A stretch of 64,000 nucleotides of DNA from Pseudoalteromonas sp. 3D05 (GTDB lineage: Bacteria; Pseudomonadota; Gammaproteobacteria; Enterobacterales; Alteromonadaceae): the NCBI RefSeq assembly GCF_002723455.1, contig NZ_PDUS01000002.1, positions 259,406 to 323,405 on the forward strand. The letters are read 5' to 3'. The notes under the pieces are model-generated. The model saw only the letters and a program-made list of their open reading frames with translations, searched no databases and was not told where the DNA came from. A program made the translations under genes and the position numbers. Positions 32,372 to 42,064 of the stretch are shown piece after piece. Each line of letters opens with the position of its first letter. The first letter of the stretch is position 1.

Positions 32372-33463
32372 TTAAAATGCAAATTTCACATACCAACTTA
32401 CATTCGCGTAGTATGCTTTGTCGATATCTAGTTGATCTGTTTGTACGGTAAAACCTAAGTAGTCGTTTTCTACTCCCACTAATACCGCTTCACTATTTGT
32501 TTCATATCCGGTGTATGCTGACCAATGATCCCAAAAATGAACAGCAGCTTTTAATTGAACAAATGTATCTTTGTCATAACGCTTGAATCTAACTTGCGTA
32601 GAATATTTATCATTCAGTCTATAATCGATATACGCTTTAAAACGCGTCGCCATTTCAAAAGTATGTGTTTTCTCATGGCCAAGCTCTGAGGTAGATAAAC
32701 GAATAGTTGGTTGAGACACGATTCCACCGTCTGCAGCTTCACTAAATGGCACCTCGGTGGTATAGCCATTTACAAATCCACTTTTTTCGTATTCCGTTTC
32801 ATAGAGTAAATCTTGGATAAGTAAACTAACTGATAAATCTTGATTGATATCCCAACTTGCGGCTAAGTCTAAACTGTAACCCATGCCTGATGGATTTTCG
32901 TCTGGTGTAAAACGTTTGAATAAAATATCTTTGGAAAAGAAGTAATCCACTTCTAAAGCGCCTTGTATTTCATTACTGTAAACAGTACCTTGTACATGTG
33001 CGTCCTGAAAGTGTGTGCTAGCAAATACTGTCAACTTAGGAGTGATACTAAGTGCATCAGACTCTAAAAATTTAAAATCATAAGACAAAAATAAACCATT
33101 GGTTGTTGACTGTTTGCCATTTAAATCATAAATATAATCTCTTTCTTCAAAAGCCAAATCATTTTTTTCTGTGTGTAAATAGCGCGCAGTATCTGGGTCA
33201 AAACTTAATACATAATCGAAACGGCTTTGATAACCTACTTTAAAATTGCCATAGCCTACACCCAACTCAAAAACATTATAAGTAAAGGCACTGTCGCCAG
33301 ATGTGAGTGGCGCATCAAAATCGTCGATAAATGCTTTAACCGGTTGTGCTTCAGTGTAAACTTCTGAATCTAATGTTGAGAAAAATTGGAAATCATTATT
33401 TGCGTGGATGAATGGGGAAGTTAATAATGTTGAAAATCCTAACGCGAGAATTTTTTTTTTCAT
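32372..33463 (-). CDS. Predicted outer-membrane beta-barrel protein
   Basis: The ATG at 33463 gives a 363-residue product with a signal peptide (MKKKILALGF..., ending FIHA). A frame open further upstream adds 15 residues before this leader and is unlikely. The mature chain is rich in alternating aromatic/polar strands (YSLDLAASWDINQDLSVSLLI, YSTQVRFKRYDKDTFVQLKAAV) and ends in Phe (WYVKFAF), the signal used by the BAM complex. The family is not recognised. Lipoprotein genes lie on both sides (63 and 9 base gaps), implying a joint envelope structure. Confidence 0.78.
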   Translation of the reverse strand: MKKKILALGFSTLLTSPFIHANNDFQFFSTLDSEVYTEAQPVKAFIDDFDAPLTSGDSAFTYNVFELGVGYGNFKVGYQSRFDYVLSFDPDTARYLHTEKNDLAFEERDYIYDLNGKQSTTNGLFLSYDFKFLESDALSITPKLTVFASTHFQDAHVQGTVYSNEIQGALEVDYFFSKDILFKRFTPDENPSGMGYSLDLAASWDINQDLSVSLLIQDLLYETEYEKSGFVNGYTTEVPFSEAADGGIVSQPTIRLSTSELGHEKTHTFEMATRFKAYIDYRLNDKYSTQVRFKRYDKDTFVQLKAAVHFWDHWSAYTGYETNSEAVLVGVENDYLGFTVQTDQLDIDKAYYANVSWYVKFAF

Positions 33464-33526
33464 ACTTTTACCACTTGTTATTATTTTAGTTAAGAGGGAG
33501 CAAGTCACTCCCTCTTATTGTTACTT

Positions 33527-36500
33527 TTACTTAGACGAATCTAAGAAAGTAATATCTGTATAATCGATGACTTCGCCATCAAAATATTTAACAGATATAC
33601 CATTTGTTATTTCTGTAACCTGTCCGAATTCCATTGCCATACCGTTAAAATCAGCATTCACGAACCCTGAGAAATCTTCACCATCTGGAGCGCCAATGAA
33701 CATCTGGTAACCAAACCCTGTATGTAATTGAATTTCTAATCCGTAAAAGTCTTCTTCATAGTTACCGTCAATTGAAATAGTTGCGGTAAAATCAAGGTCT
33801 GAAGTTATTCCAGAAGCCGTGATTGCAGCTAAGTTATATGAGTCAACTCCTACTAACGAAAGTGTACCCACAAAACCAGAATCACCATCAATAATTTCGA
33901 CTCGGCTCCAACCATTTACAGCCAATACAGTCCCGTCAATCGCCGTATCAGAGTTAACTTCTTCTTCAAAGTCAATTGCTAAACATGAGTCAGATTGCTC
34001 TTTAGAGATGGCACCATAATAAGCATCAACACAATCTTCTAAAGCATCACTCATGTTCGGTAGTGTTTCGATCTCAATAACTGCACCATCTTCACTTTTT
34101 ATCATACCGCCAAAAGCAAAAATGAGTGCTTTATTATTAATAGAGCCATTCACACTTACCGACTCACCTGTTACCGAGTTTTCTAAATCAAGCTCTAAAT
34201 CGTCCTTATCGAAACTATAAGTCCAATCAGGGTAACGAGTAGAAACAACATCAGTACCTTCATCGCCGTAATCCCATGCTTCTGTTAGCACATCATAGAT
34301 GACTTCTGAGATATCGAATAATGCCTGACCACCTGTTTTTGTGACTATTGTTGCACTACGTGCTTGGTCTGTTCCAAGTTTAACTTCAACAAGTAGATTG
34401 AACTTATCAACTGTCATTTGCGCATTTGATTTAAGTTCTAACGCTGCCGCTAAACCAGAGCTTGCTTCATTTGACACCAAAGTCGCTAAATCAGAGCTAT
34501 CACTCGCAGCTTCAATTAATGATTGCGCTAAATCTTTGTCAGACTGTTCTGTAGCAATCTCCAAAAGTGCATTTGCAGCAGTATCTGCTTGAGTAGCCGC
34601 TAAAGATAGACCTTGAGAAGCTAATGTAGCTGCATTTGCAGAAGTAATTGCACTTTCAGCCGACTGCATAGCAATCTCAGCATTTTCCTTTGTATCTAGC
34701 ATCGCAGCTTCCACTGCGATTAGTGATGTTTGTAGCGTAGACTGTGATGATAAAACAGAAGTTCTAGCTTGTCCTAAAGCTGTATCTGCAGCAGATACAT
34801 TATTTTTAGCTACTTCAATAGCAATACCTAAAGCTTCAACTGCTTCATCAGAGCGAGTTACTTCCGCCTCAACGCCAACTATAACTGCGTTAATAACATC
34901 TAATTGAGTTCGTGCTGAAGCAGCAAGGGCAGCTGAATTATCAATTAACTGCTGGTACTCATCACCTAGATCTGAAGCTGTAGACTCAATACCAACTGCA
35001 GTATTCACTAACGCGTTAAGCTCAGTCTGAAGTGTAATATAACCCTCTTTTTTACCAGAAAGTGCAAATACACTTTCACTGTATGTAATCACTTGATCAG
35101 TCGTTTCAAGCCCTGCATCACCAAGCTCTTTTACTTTTGCAACTTCTGATACTCCAGCTTCAACAGCCAAAGTAGCAGTTTCTAATATGGTCGTTTGTTC
35201 TGTAAGCGAGGCTTCTAATTCCGCAGCAACTTTAGCAATTAAATCATCACCCACATCACAGTTTTCTTCACAACCAATTTTTTCAAGAGAATCTTTAACT
35301 TCTTTAGCTGTTTCTTCTAAATCTTCATCAAGGCCAGCTTCTTTTGCTTTAGCTTTAACTTCTTCAACCGCTTTTGTCGCATTTTCTTTTAATTTTGCAA
35401 TGGCTTCAGGGTCTGTGATACCCAAATTCTCAGCAACTTTCGCAAATGCTTCATCAACGCCTTCACCTGTCACAACGGCTGCAAAAATGAGACTTGTATT
35501 TTCGACTGCTTTTTGTAATTCAGCTGCAATTTGTTTAACGGCATCGTTATCACTGTTTCCGACTTTACCTTCCTGCACAGCTGAAGAAAGGTTTGAAATC
35601 ATATCACTTAATGAACCATTAGCACCCGCTCCAGCAACAGACTGAAGTGAAACCGCTGTTTGAATTAATGCAAGTGTTCCTGCATCTAACGAATCACCCT
35701 CACCGATATCAGTAAAGTCAACTGCACCACCTAATGAAATATCGCCCAGTAACCCTGCTGCTTTAACTGCTGCATCAGGTCCAATTACTTGAATAAGAGT
35801 TTTTAAACTCGCCGCAGCAATCGATTCATCTGAAACAGCATTACCGCTTTTAGCATCATCAACTAGTAGCTTCGCTGCAATACTTGTATACAAAGTCAGG
35901 TTTGCTAAGTATGTGCCATTAGAAGCATCATCACCTTCAGCAAAACGAGGGCCAGATGCTTTACTTTCTGCTGAAGCCTCAGGTGCTTTGATAAACTTAA
36001 CTACTTGAAGAGCTAGGTCATCTTTATACCACTCACCAAAATCGATTGCGGTATCACCATTATTCATCATTGAAGCTTCTTCAGAAGCATCCGGCGCAGT
36101 ATCATAAGAACCACAACCAGTAAATGAATCACACTTAACAAAGCTATCATCACCTTCTTTTGCCGTTGTTACGGTGATATTCAGAGGCCCAGTAAAAGTA
36201 TCTTCGATGAACAGTGTGTAACCACCATTTGCAGAGGTCATGACTTGTTCTGGGTTAGAAGCAACTATTTTTTCTAATGCACTCGCATCAGCATCTGCTT
36301 GAGACGTTGTAGACTCAGCCGAGAAGCTTTCATCGGCAGCCGCTAAACGGTAAGCAACGGGCACAGTTTCACCGGCTTCATTAAGCGTACTAACGGTTAG
36401 CTGTGCATTTTTTAAAGAACCCTTTACTGCTTTACCCGAAACTTGGGTATTAAAGCTTGTTGTCACTTCAGCATTGTAAACAGTTACAGGATCCGGCTTT

Positions 36501-36598
36501 GTGTATTTATTATCATTATCCGAACCACAACCTGCCAAGCTAAGTGTGAATACAACAGAAGCCGCAATTGGGGTGTATTTTATTATTCTATTCGCCAT
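33527..36598 (-). CDS. Giant Ala/Glu-rich lipoprotein of unknown function
   Basis: A 1023-residue protein with lipobox LAGC (Cys24). It opens with a beta-type region containing VSGKAVKGSLKNAQLTVS, then CDSFTGCG (156-163) and NNGDTAIDFGEW (179-190), related to the motif of the 623-residue neighbour. Residues about 340-770 are Ala/Glu/Ser-rich and predicted to be long helices or coiled coil (repeated AxxA heptad-like spacing), with a Cys pair in GCEENC. The last 250 residues are beta-rich. It is the first gene of the operon. The shape suggests a long fibre or tether on the cell surface or in the periplasm; this is inference. Confidence 0.75.
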   Translation of the reverse strand: MANRIIKYTPIAASVVFTLSLAGCGSDNDNKYTKPDPVTVYNAEVTTSFNTQVSGKAVKGSLKNAQLTVSTLNEAGETVPVAYRLAAADESFSAESTTSQADADASALEKIVASNPEQVMTSANGGYTLFIEDTFTGPLNITVTTAKEGDDSFVKCDSFTGCGSYDTAPDASEEASMMNNGDTAIDFGEWYKDDLALQVVKFIKAPEASAESKASGPRFAEGDDASNGTYLANLTLYTSIAAKLLVDDAKSGNAVSDESIAAASLKTLIQVIGPDAAVKAAGLLGDISLGGAVDFTDIGEGDSLDAGTLALIQTAVSLQSVAGAGANGSLSDMISNLSSAVQEGKVGNSDNDAVKQIAAELQKAVENTSLIFAAVVTGEGVDEAFAKVAENLGITDPEAIAKLKENATKAVEEVKAKAKEAGLDEDLEETAKEVKDSLEKIGCEENCDVGDDLIAKVAAELEASLTEQTTILETATLAVEAGVSEVAKVKELGDAGLETTDQVITYSESVFALSGKKEGYITLQTELNALVNTAVGIESTASDLGDEYQQLIDNSAALAASARTQLDVINAVIVGVEAEVTRSDEAVEALGIAIEVAKNNVSAADTALGQARTSVLSSQSTLQTSLIAVEAAMLDTKENAEIAMQSAESAITSANAATLASQGLSLAATQADTAANALLEIATEQSDKDLAQSLIEAASDSSDLATLVSNEASSGLAAALELKSNAQMTVDKFNLLVEVKLGTDQARSATIVTKTGGQALFDISEVIYDVLTEAWDYGDEGTDVVSTRYPDWTYSFDKDDLELDLENSVTGESVSVNGSINNKALIFAFGGMIKSEDGAVIEIETLPNMSDALEDCVDAYYGAISKEQSDSCLAIDFEEEVNSDTAIDGTVLAVNGWSRVEIIDGDSGFVGTLSLVGVDSYNLAAITASGITSDLDFTATISIDGNYEEDFYGLEIQLHTGFGYQMFIGAPDGEDFSGFVNADFNGMAMEFGQVTEITNGISVKYFDGEVIDYTDITFLDSSK

Positions 36599-36996
36599 GT
36601 AAATCTCCTTGAGCGCTTGTTAGCAATTAGCATTACTTAAGCTAAGAATACATTAATACAGCTTAACGTTTAAGTTAATATTTTGTATCAAACTGTACAT
36701 ATTAATGTAATGAGCTGTTTAAAATTTTAGTTTCATAAACTTAACATTAATATATGACAATTTACTGTAAATTGTAATTTTTATTACATTATTGGGTTAA
36801 GTAAATTTAAATACATGTTTATAAATATTAAATTTATATATATCAGTGAGATATAAAATTAAGAGGATGGAAATATCATCATAAACATTTAGATAAACCA
36901 CTTATAATAGACTTATAAGTCAAGATTAACCCTTTCCGTTTACATTCATTAACAGTTGTAACAAGTGCCCAAGGGATTCTTAGGCACTTTTAGTCA
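36599..36996. other. Intergenic region upstream of the envelope operon
   Basis: Very AT-rich, 398 bases, with no open frame of note. It contains GACTTATAAGTC, a 12-base palindrome near 36910, and a hairpin AAGTGCC / GGCACTT (about 36963-36990) with a short T run on the plus strand. The hairpin lies just after the prpF stop on the minus strand and may mark the end of the prp transcript. The envelope operon promoter must lie near the right end of its coding start (36598 upward). Confidence 0.5.
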
Positions 36997-38166
36997 TTAT
37001 TTTATAGGAACGTGAACTACCCCTTGCATGATAATTCTTGCACTTCGACTCATACTGGCTTTGGTAACTTGCCACTTATTATTGACTAACTTAGCCTGTG
37101 CGCCGACTTTTAAAGTACCCGATGGATGACCAAAAGTAACTTCGCTTAATGCGCCGCCACCAGCGGCTAAGTTAACTAAAGTACCGTCAATAGCAGCAGC
37201 GGTGCCTATTGCAACCGCCGCGGTGCCCATCATTGCATGATGAAGCTTACCCATCGACATAGCGCGTACCACTAGATCAATATTAGAAGCCGATATTTCT
37301 TTTGCGCTTGATGCAGTGTAAGAGATTGGCTTGTTAACAAAGGCTACTTTTGGTGTGTGTTGACGCCCTACCGCTTCATTAATATTATTGATCAATCTCA
37401 TCTTAACTGCTGCATGAGCACGAATAGACTCAAGCTTTTTAAGCGCAGCGTCGTCGTTGTTTATAGCATCCTGTAGCTCTGTGCCGGTATAGCCAATATC
37501 CTGTGCGTTAACAAACACAGTAGGAATACCTGCATTGATCATTGTTGCTTTAAGTACGCCAAATTCAGGCACTTCAAGCTCATCAACTAGATTGCCTGTT
37601 GGGAATAATGCCCCATCGCCGTCTGCTGGGTCCATAAACTCAAGTTTTACTTCTGCTGCTGGAAATGTCACACCATCGAGCTCAAAATCACCGGTTTCTT
37701 GGACTTCACCATCAGTAATTGGCACATGCACTAAAATAGATTTTTTAATATTAGCTTGCCACACTCGCACTATCGCTATTCCATTTTTTGGGATACTTGC
37801 CCCATCAACTAGCCCGTTACTAATTGCAAAAGCACCGACCGCTGAGGTGAGATTGCCGCAATTACCGCTCCAATCTACAAAAGGTTTATCAATCGCGACT
37901 TGGCCAAATAAGTAATCAACATCGTGATCGGGTTGCTCACTTTTACTTAAGATAACCGTTTTACTCGTGCTTGATGTTGCTCCGCCCATGCCATCAGTTT
38001 GTTTGCCATAAGGATCAGGGCTACCAATTACACGAAGTAATAACTCATCACGAGCAGAGCCCGCCACTTGGGCGGCCTCTGGTAAATCCGTTAAATTAAA
38101 AAACACGCCTTTACTGGTGCCACCACGCATGTATGTCGCTGGCACTTTAATTTGTGGTTTAAACAT
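36997..38166 (-). CDS. prpF: 2-methylaconitate cis-trans isomerase PrpF
   Basis: PrpF isomerises the trans-2-methylaconitate formed by AcnD into the cis form used by aconitase B. The 389-residue product has the family N terminus KVPATYMRGGTSKGVFF, GSPDPYGKQTDGMGGATSSTSK, and DWSGNCGNLTSAVGAFA (the conserved Cys). It lies 12 bases downstream of acnD with an AAGGA ribosome site. The pairing acnD-prpF is the hallmark of the alternative methylcitrate cycle. Confidence 0.95.
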   Translation of the reverse strand: MFKPQIKVPATYMRGGTSKGVFFNLTDLPEAAQVAGSARDELLLRVIGSPDPYGKQTDGMGGATSSTSKTVILSKSEQPDHDVDYLFGQVAIDKPFVDWSGNCGNLTSAVGAFAISNGLVDGASIPKNGIAIVRVWQANIKKSILVHVPITDGEVQETGDFELDGVTFPAAEVKLEFMDPADGDGALFPTGNLVDELEVPEFGVLKATMINAGIPTVFVNAQDIGYTGTELQDAINNDDAALKKLESIRAHAAVKMRLINNINEAVGRQHTPKVAFVNKPISYTASSAKEISASNIDLVVRAMSMGKLHHAMMGTAAVAIGTAAAIDGTLVNLAAGGGALSEVTFGHPSGTLKVGAQAKLVNNKWQVTKASMSRSARIIMQGVVHVPIK

Positions 38167-38178
38167 AAATGTGCGTCC

Positions 38179-40788
38179 TTATGATGCTTGCGTAGCTTCT
38201 AAAAAGTCTTGCGCAAAGCGTTGTAACACACCGCCTGCAGCATAAATAGAAAGCTCTTCTTGCGTGTCTAATCGGCACTTCATTGGCACAGTTAACACTT
38301 CACCATTTTTACGGGTGATCTGCAATTCTAAGGTTGCTCCTGGTGCAGGTTCGCCCTTAACATCATAGCTTTCGCTACCATCTAAGTTAAGTGTTTTACG
38401 CGTTGTGCCTGGCTTAAACTCAAGCGGCAAAACGCCCATGCCAATTAAATTAGTACGATGAATACGTTCAAAGCCTTCAGCTGCAATAACCTGAACACCA
38501 GCAAGCCTTACGCCTTTTGCTGCCCAATCGCGAGACGAACCTTGACCGTAGTCAGCACCGGCAACAATTATAAGCGGTTGCTTACGTTGCATGTAGGTTT
38601 CGATGGCTTCCCACATACGCGTGTTTTCACCTTCTGGCTCTATGCGCGCGTACGATCCTTGCTTCACTTCACCGTTTTCATCCAATACCATTTCATTCAA
38701 TAGTTTAGGATTAGCAAATGTGGCTCGTTGCGCGGTTAAGTGATCGCCTCGATGCGTTGCGTACGAGTTAAAGTCTTCTTCTGGCACGTTCATTTTAGTT
38801 AAGTATTCACCTGCAGCGCTGCTTGCCATAATCGCATTAGAAGGTGATAAATGGTCGGTTGTAATGTTATCGCCAAGTACTGCTAATGCACGCATACCAC
38901 TCATACTGCGCTCACCTGCTAATGCCCCTTCCCAATAAGGAGGGCGACGAATATAGGTACTTTCAGAGCGCCAATCGTATAGTGGGTCGTTATCTTCGCC
39001 GTAATCAACGGTTAAGTTAAACATTGGCTCGTATACTTTTCTAAACTGCTCAGGCTTAACACTTTGCTTGATCACCGCATCAATTTCTTCATCAGATGGC
39101 CATAAATCTTTTAAGGTTACATCGTTACCTTGCTGATCTTTACCAAGGATATCTTTTTCTATATCAAAACGAATGGTACCAGCAATAGCATAAGCTACTA
39201 CAAGCGGTGGAGACGCTAAAAACGCTTGCTTAGCATACGGGTGAATACGACCATCAAAGTTACGGTTACCCGAAAGCACCGCTGTTGCGTATAAATCGCG
39301 ATCAATCACTTCTTGTTGAATTTTAGGGTCTAGTGCACCACTCATACCGTTACAGGTAGTACAAGCAAAACCAACAATACCAAAACCAAGCTGTTCAAGC
39401 TCTGGTAATAAGTTTGCATCTTCAAGGTACGATTGTACTGCTTTAGAACCCGGTGCCAATGAGGTTTTAACCCAAGGTTTACGCATTAAACCTTTTGCAT
39501 TGGCGTTACGCGCCAATAAACCTGCCGCAATCACATTGCGCGGATTACTGGTATTAGTACAGCTAGTAATAGCGGCGATAATACACGCGCCATCTGGCAT
39601 TAAGCCCTCTTCGTTTTCAACAACGCCCGAAATACCTTCTTTAGCTAAATCGCTAGTTGATACACGACGATGCGGATTTGAAGGCCCTGCAATGTTGCGC
39701 CCTACACTTGATAAATCAAATTTAAGTACACGATCGTAATGCGCTGTTTTTAAGCTGTCGCTCCATAGCCCTGCTGTTTTGGCGTAGTTTTCTACGAGTG
39801 CAATTTGCTCTTCATCACGACCTGTTAAACGTAAGTAATCAATAGTTTTATCGTCAATGTAGAACATAGCGGCGGTTGCGCCAAATTCAGGAGTCATATT
39901 CGAAATGGTTGCTCTATCACCAAGAGTTAGTGCATCAGCCCCTTCACCGTAAAATTCGAGGTAAGTCGATACCACACGTTGCTCGCGTAAAAATTCGGTA
40001 ATAGCCAATACAATATCGGTTGCAGTAATGCCCGGTTGGCGTTTACCGGTAAGCTCTACGCCAACAATATCGGGTAAACGAATGTACGATGCGCGCCCAA
40101 GCATTACACTTTCGGCTTCAAGGCCGCCCACACCAACAGCAATAACACCTAATGCATCAACATGCGGTGTATGGCTGTCGGTACCTACTAGCGTGTCTGG
40201 GAATGCAATACCATCACGGTTTTGAATAACCGGCGACATTTTTTCAAGGTTAATTTGATGCATGATGCCATTGCCCGGCGGGATCACATCAATATTTTTA
40301 AACGCAGTTTTAGTCCAGTTTATAAAGTGAAAACGGTCATCGTTGCGTCTATCTTCAATAGCGCGGTTTTTCTCAAACGCTTCAGGGTCAAAGCCTGCAT
40401 GCTCAACAGCTAATGAATGGTCAACAATCAGTTGAGTAGGTACAACCGGGTTTACTTTTGCAGGATCGCCGCCTTTCGCAGCAATAGCATCACGCAGGCC
40501 CGCTAAATCAACTAGAGCGGTTTGCCCTAAAATGTCATGACACACAACGCGTGCCGGATACCACGGAAAGTCTAAATCTTGTTTACGCTCAATAATTTGG
40601 CTAAGCGCATCGTTAAGCATACCGGGTTCACAGCGGCGTACTAAATTTTCGGCAAATACACGCGAACTGTAAGGCAGTGTGGCGTAAGCGCCTGGCTTAA
40701 TGGCATCAACCGCAGCTTGAGTATCGTAGTAATCTACATTTGAGCCTGGTAAAGGCTTACGGTATTGGGTGTTATTAATAATGGTCAT
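38179..40788 (-). CDS. acnD: 2-methylcitrate dehydratase, Fe-S type (AcnD)
   Basis: An aconitase-A-like enzyme that dehydrates 2-methylcitrate in propionate breakdown. The 869-residue protein has GTDSHTPHVDALGVIAVGVGG, ITSCTNTSNPRNV (first cluster Cys) and CTTCNGMSGAL (the Cys pair), then a C-terminal swivel domain with GADYGQGSSRDWAAKG. The acnD assignment over acnA rests on the adjacent prpF, prpC and prpB genes and on the length. AcnB encoded in the first block of the window would complete the last dehydratase step. Confidence 0.94.
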   Translation of the reverse strand: MTIINNTQYRKPLPGSNVDYYDTQAAVDAIKPGAYATLPYSSRVFAENLVRRCEPGMLNDALSQIIERKQDLDFPWYPARVVCHDILGQTALVDLAGLRDAIAAKGGDPAKVNPVVPTQLIVDHSLAVEHAGFDPEAFEKNRAIEDRRNDDRFHFINWTKTAFKNIDVIPPGNGIMHQINLEKMSPVIQNRDGIAFPDTLVGTDSHTPHVDALGVIAVGVGGLEAESVMLGRASYIRLPDIVGVELTGKRQPGITATDIVLAITEFLREQRVVSTYLEFYGEGADALTLGDRATISNMTPEFGATAAMFYIDDKTIDYLRLTGRDEEQIALVENYAKTAGLWSDSLKTAHYDRVLKFDLSSVGRNIAGPSNPHRRVSTSDLAKEGISGVVENEEGLMPDGACIIAAITSCTNTSNPRNVIAAGLLARNANAKGLMRKPWVKTSLAPGSKAVQSYLEDANLLPELEQLGFGIVGFACTTCNGMSGALDPKIQQEVIDRDLYATAVLSGNRNFDGRIHPYAKQAFLASPPLVVAYAIAGTIRFDIEKDILGKDQQGNDVTLKDLWPSDEEIDAVIKQSVKPEQFRKVYEPMFNLTVDYGEDNDPLYDWRSESTYIRRPPYWEGALAGERSMSGMRALAVLGDNITTDHLSPSNAIMASSAAGEYLTKMNVPEEDFNSYATHRGDHLTAQRATFANPKLLNEMVLDENGEVKQGSYARIEPEGENTRMWEAIETYMQRKQPLIIVAGADYGQGSSRDWAAKGVRLAGVQVIAAEGFERIHRTNLIGMGVLPLEFKPGTTRKTLNLDGSESYDVKGEPAPGATLELQITRKNGEVLTVPMKCRLDTQEELSIYAAGGVLQRFAQDFLEATQAS

Positions 40789-40875
40789 AATAAATTCGCT
40801 AATTTGGTGACGGGGTTAATCAAGACAGGCTTTAGATTTGAAGGTGTATTGTTTGCATAATTTGCTAAAGCCGTA

Positions 40876-40900
40876 AAAGGTGAGTTGGTAACTCACCTTT
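40876..40900. repeat. Hairpin between prpC and acnD
   Basis: AAAGGTGAGTT-GGT-AACTCACCTTT, an 11-bp perfect stem with a three-base loop, with only a short T run on the minus strand. It may reduce acnD-prpF expression relative to prpBC or protect RNA ends. Confidence 0.65.
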
Positions 40901-40915
40901 GTATGGACTATATGT

Positions 40916-42040
40916 TTATCTTGATTCAATTGGCGTGTAGCTACGCGCATCTGGCCCTGTGTAGTCAGCACTTGGGCGAATAATACGGTTATTTGCACGT
41001 TGCTCTTTTACGTGAGCTGTCCAACCAGTTACTCGGCTCATTACAAAGATAGGCGTGAACAACTTAGTAGGAATACCCATAAAGTGGTACGCCGATGCAT
41101 GGAAGAAATCGGCATTACAGAATAACTTCTTCTCACGCCACATAACTTCTTCGCAGCGAACAGACACTGGGTAAAGCACATCATCACCCACTTCTGCGGC
41201 TAATTTTTCAGACCATTTTTTAATAATAACATTACGTGGATCTGACTCGCGGTAAATAGCGTGGCCAAAGCCCATAATTTTATCTTTACGCTCAAGCATG
41301 CCCATTAGCGCGTCTTCAGCTTGATCAGCACTGCTAAAGCTTTCAATCATATCCATTGCGGCTTCGTTTGCACCACCATGCAGTGGACCACGTAAAGTAC
41401 CAATTGCGCCAGTGACACAAGAATGGATATCAGAAAGCGTTGATGCACATACGCGACCAGTAAAGGTAGAGGCATTAAACTCATGCTCTGCGTACAAAAT
41501 TAGTGATACATTCATCACTTGTGCAAATAATTCACTTGGCGCTTTATCGTGTAATAGCGTTAAAAAGTGTGCGCCTACTGAATCATCATCAGTTTGGGTT
41601 TCAATGCGAACACCGTCATGAGTAAAACGATACCAGTAACAAATAATACTTGGGAAAATTGCCACCATGCGGTCAATCGCATCGTTTGCTTCACTAAAGT
41701 CATTTTCCATTTCAAGGTTACCTAGCATAGAACAACCTGTGCGCATTACATCCATTGGGTGTGCGTCTTTAGGGATGTTCTCAAGTACTGTTTTTAGCGA
41801 CTCAGGTAAACCACGTAAACTCTTAAGTTTAGCTTTGTACTCTACCAGTTCGCTTGATGTTGGTAACTCGCCGCGCGAAAGTAAAAACGACACTTCTTCA
41901 AACTGCGCTTTTTCGGCCAGTTCGCTAATATCGTAACCACAGTAAGTTAAACCTGAGCCTGTTTGCCCTACTGTACATAATGCCGTTTGTCCTGCTACTT
42001 GCCCACGTAAGCCTGCGCCACCTAATGCTTTATCTACCAT
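40916..42040 (-). CDS. prpC: 2-methylcitrate synthase
   Basis: Condenses propionyl-CoA with oxaloacetate. The 374-residue citrate-synthase-fold protein has LTYCGYDISELAE near the N terminus and catalytic residues in AEHEFNAS, GPLHGGANEAAM, GFGHAIYRESDPR and FCNADFFHAS. Short length and operon context with prpB, acnD and prpF identify PrpC instead of citrate synthase. The gene follows prpB by 24 bases. Confidence 0.95.
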   Translation of the reverse strand: MVDKALGGAGLRGQVAGQTALCTVGQTGSGLTYCGYDISELAEKAQFEEVSFLLSRGELPTSSELVEYKAKLKSLRGLPESLKTVLENIPKDAHPMDVMRTGCSMLGNLEMENDFSEANDAIDRMVAIFPSIICYWYRFTHDGVRIETQTDDDSVGAHFLTLLHDKAPSELFAQVMNVSLILYAEHEFNASTFTGRVCASTLSDIHSCVTGAIGTLRGPLHGGANEAAMDMIESFSSADQAEDALMGMLERKDKIMGFGHAIYRESDPRNVIIKKWSEKLAAEVGDDVLYPVSVRCEEVMWREKKLFCNADFFHASAYHFMGIPTKLFTPIFVMSRVTGWTAHVKEQRANNRIIRPSADYTGPDARSYTPIESR

Positions 42041-42064
42041 GATTTGTCTCCTGTTGAATTTTTA

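Noticed and set aside
33464..33508. 15-residue N-terminal extension of the beta-barrel protein
   Set aside because: It would place charged and polar residues before a clear signal peptide that begins at the ATG at 33463.
38179..40788. Annotation as general aconitase A
   Set aside because: Adjacent prpF, prpC and prpB indicate the 2-methylcitrate-specific AcnD.
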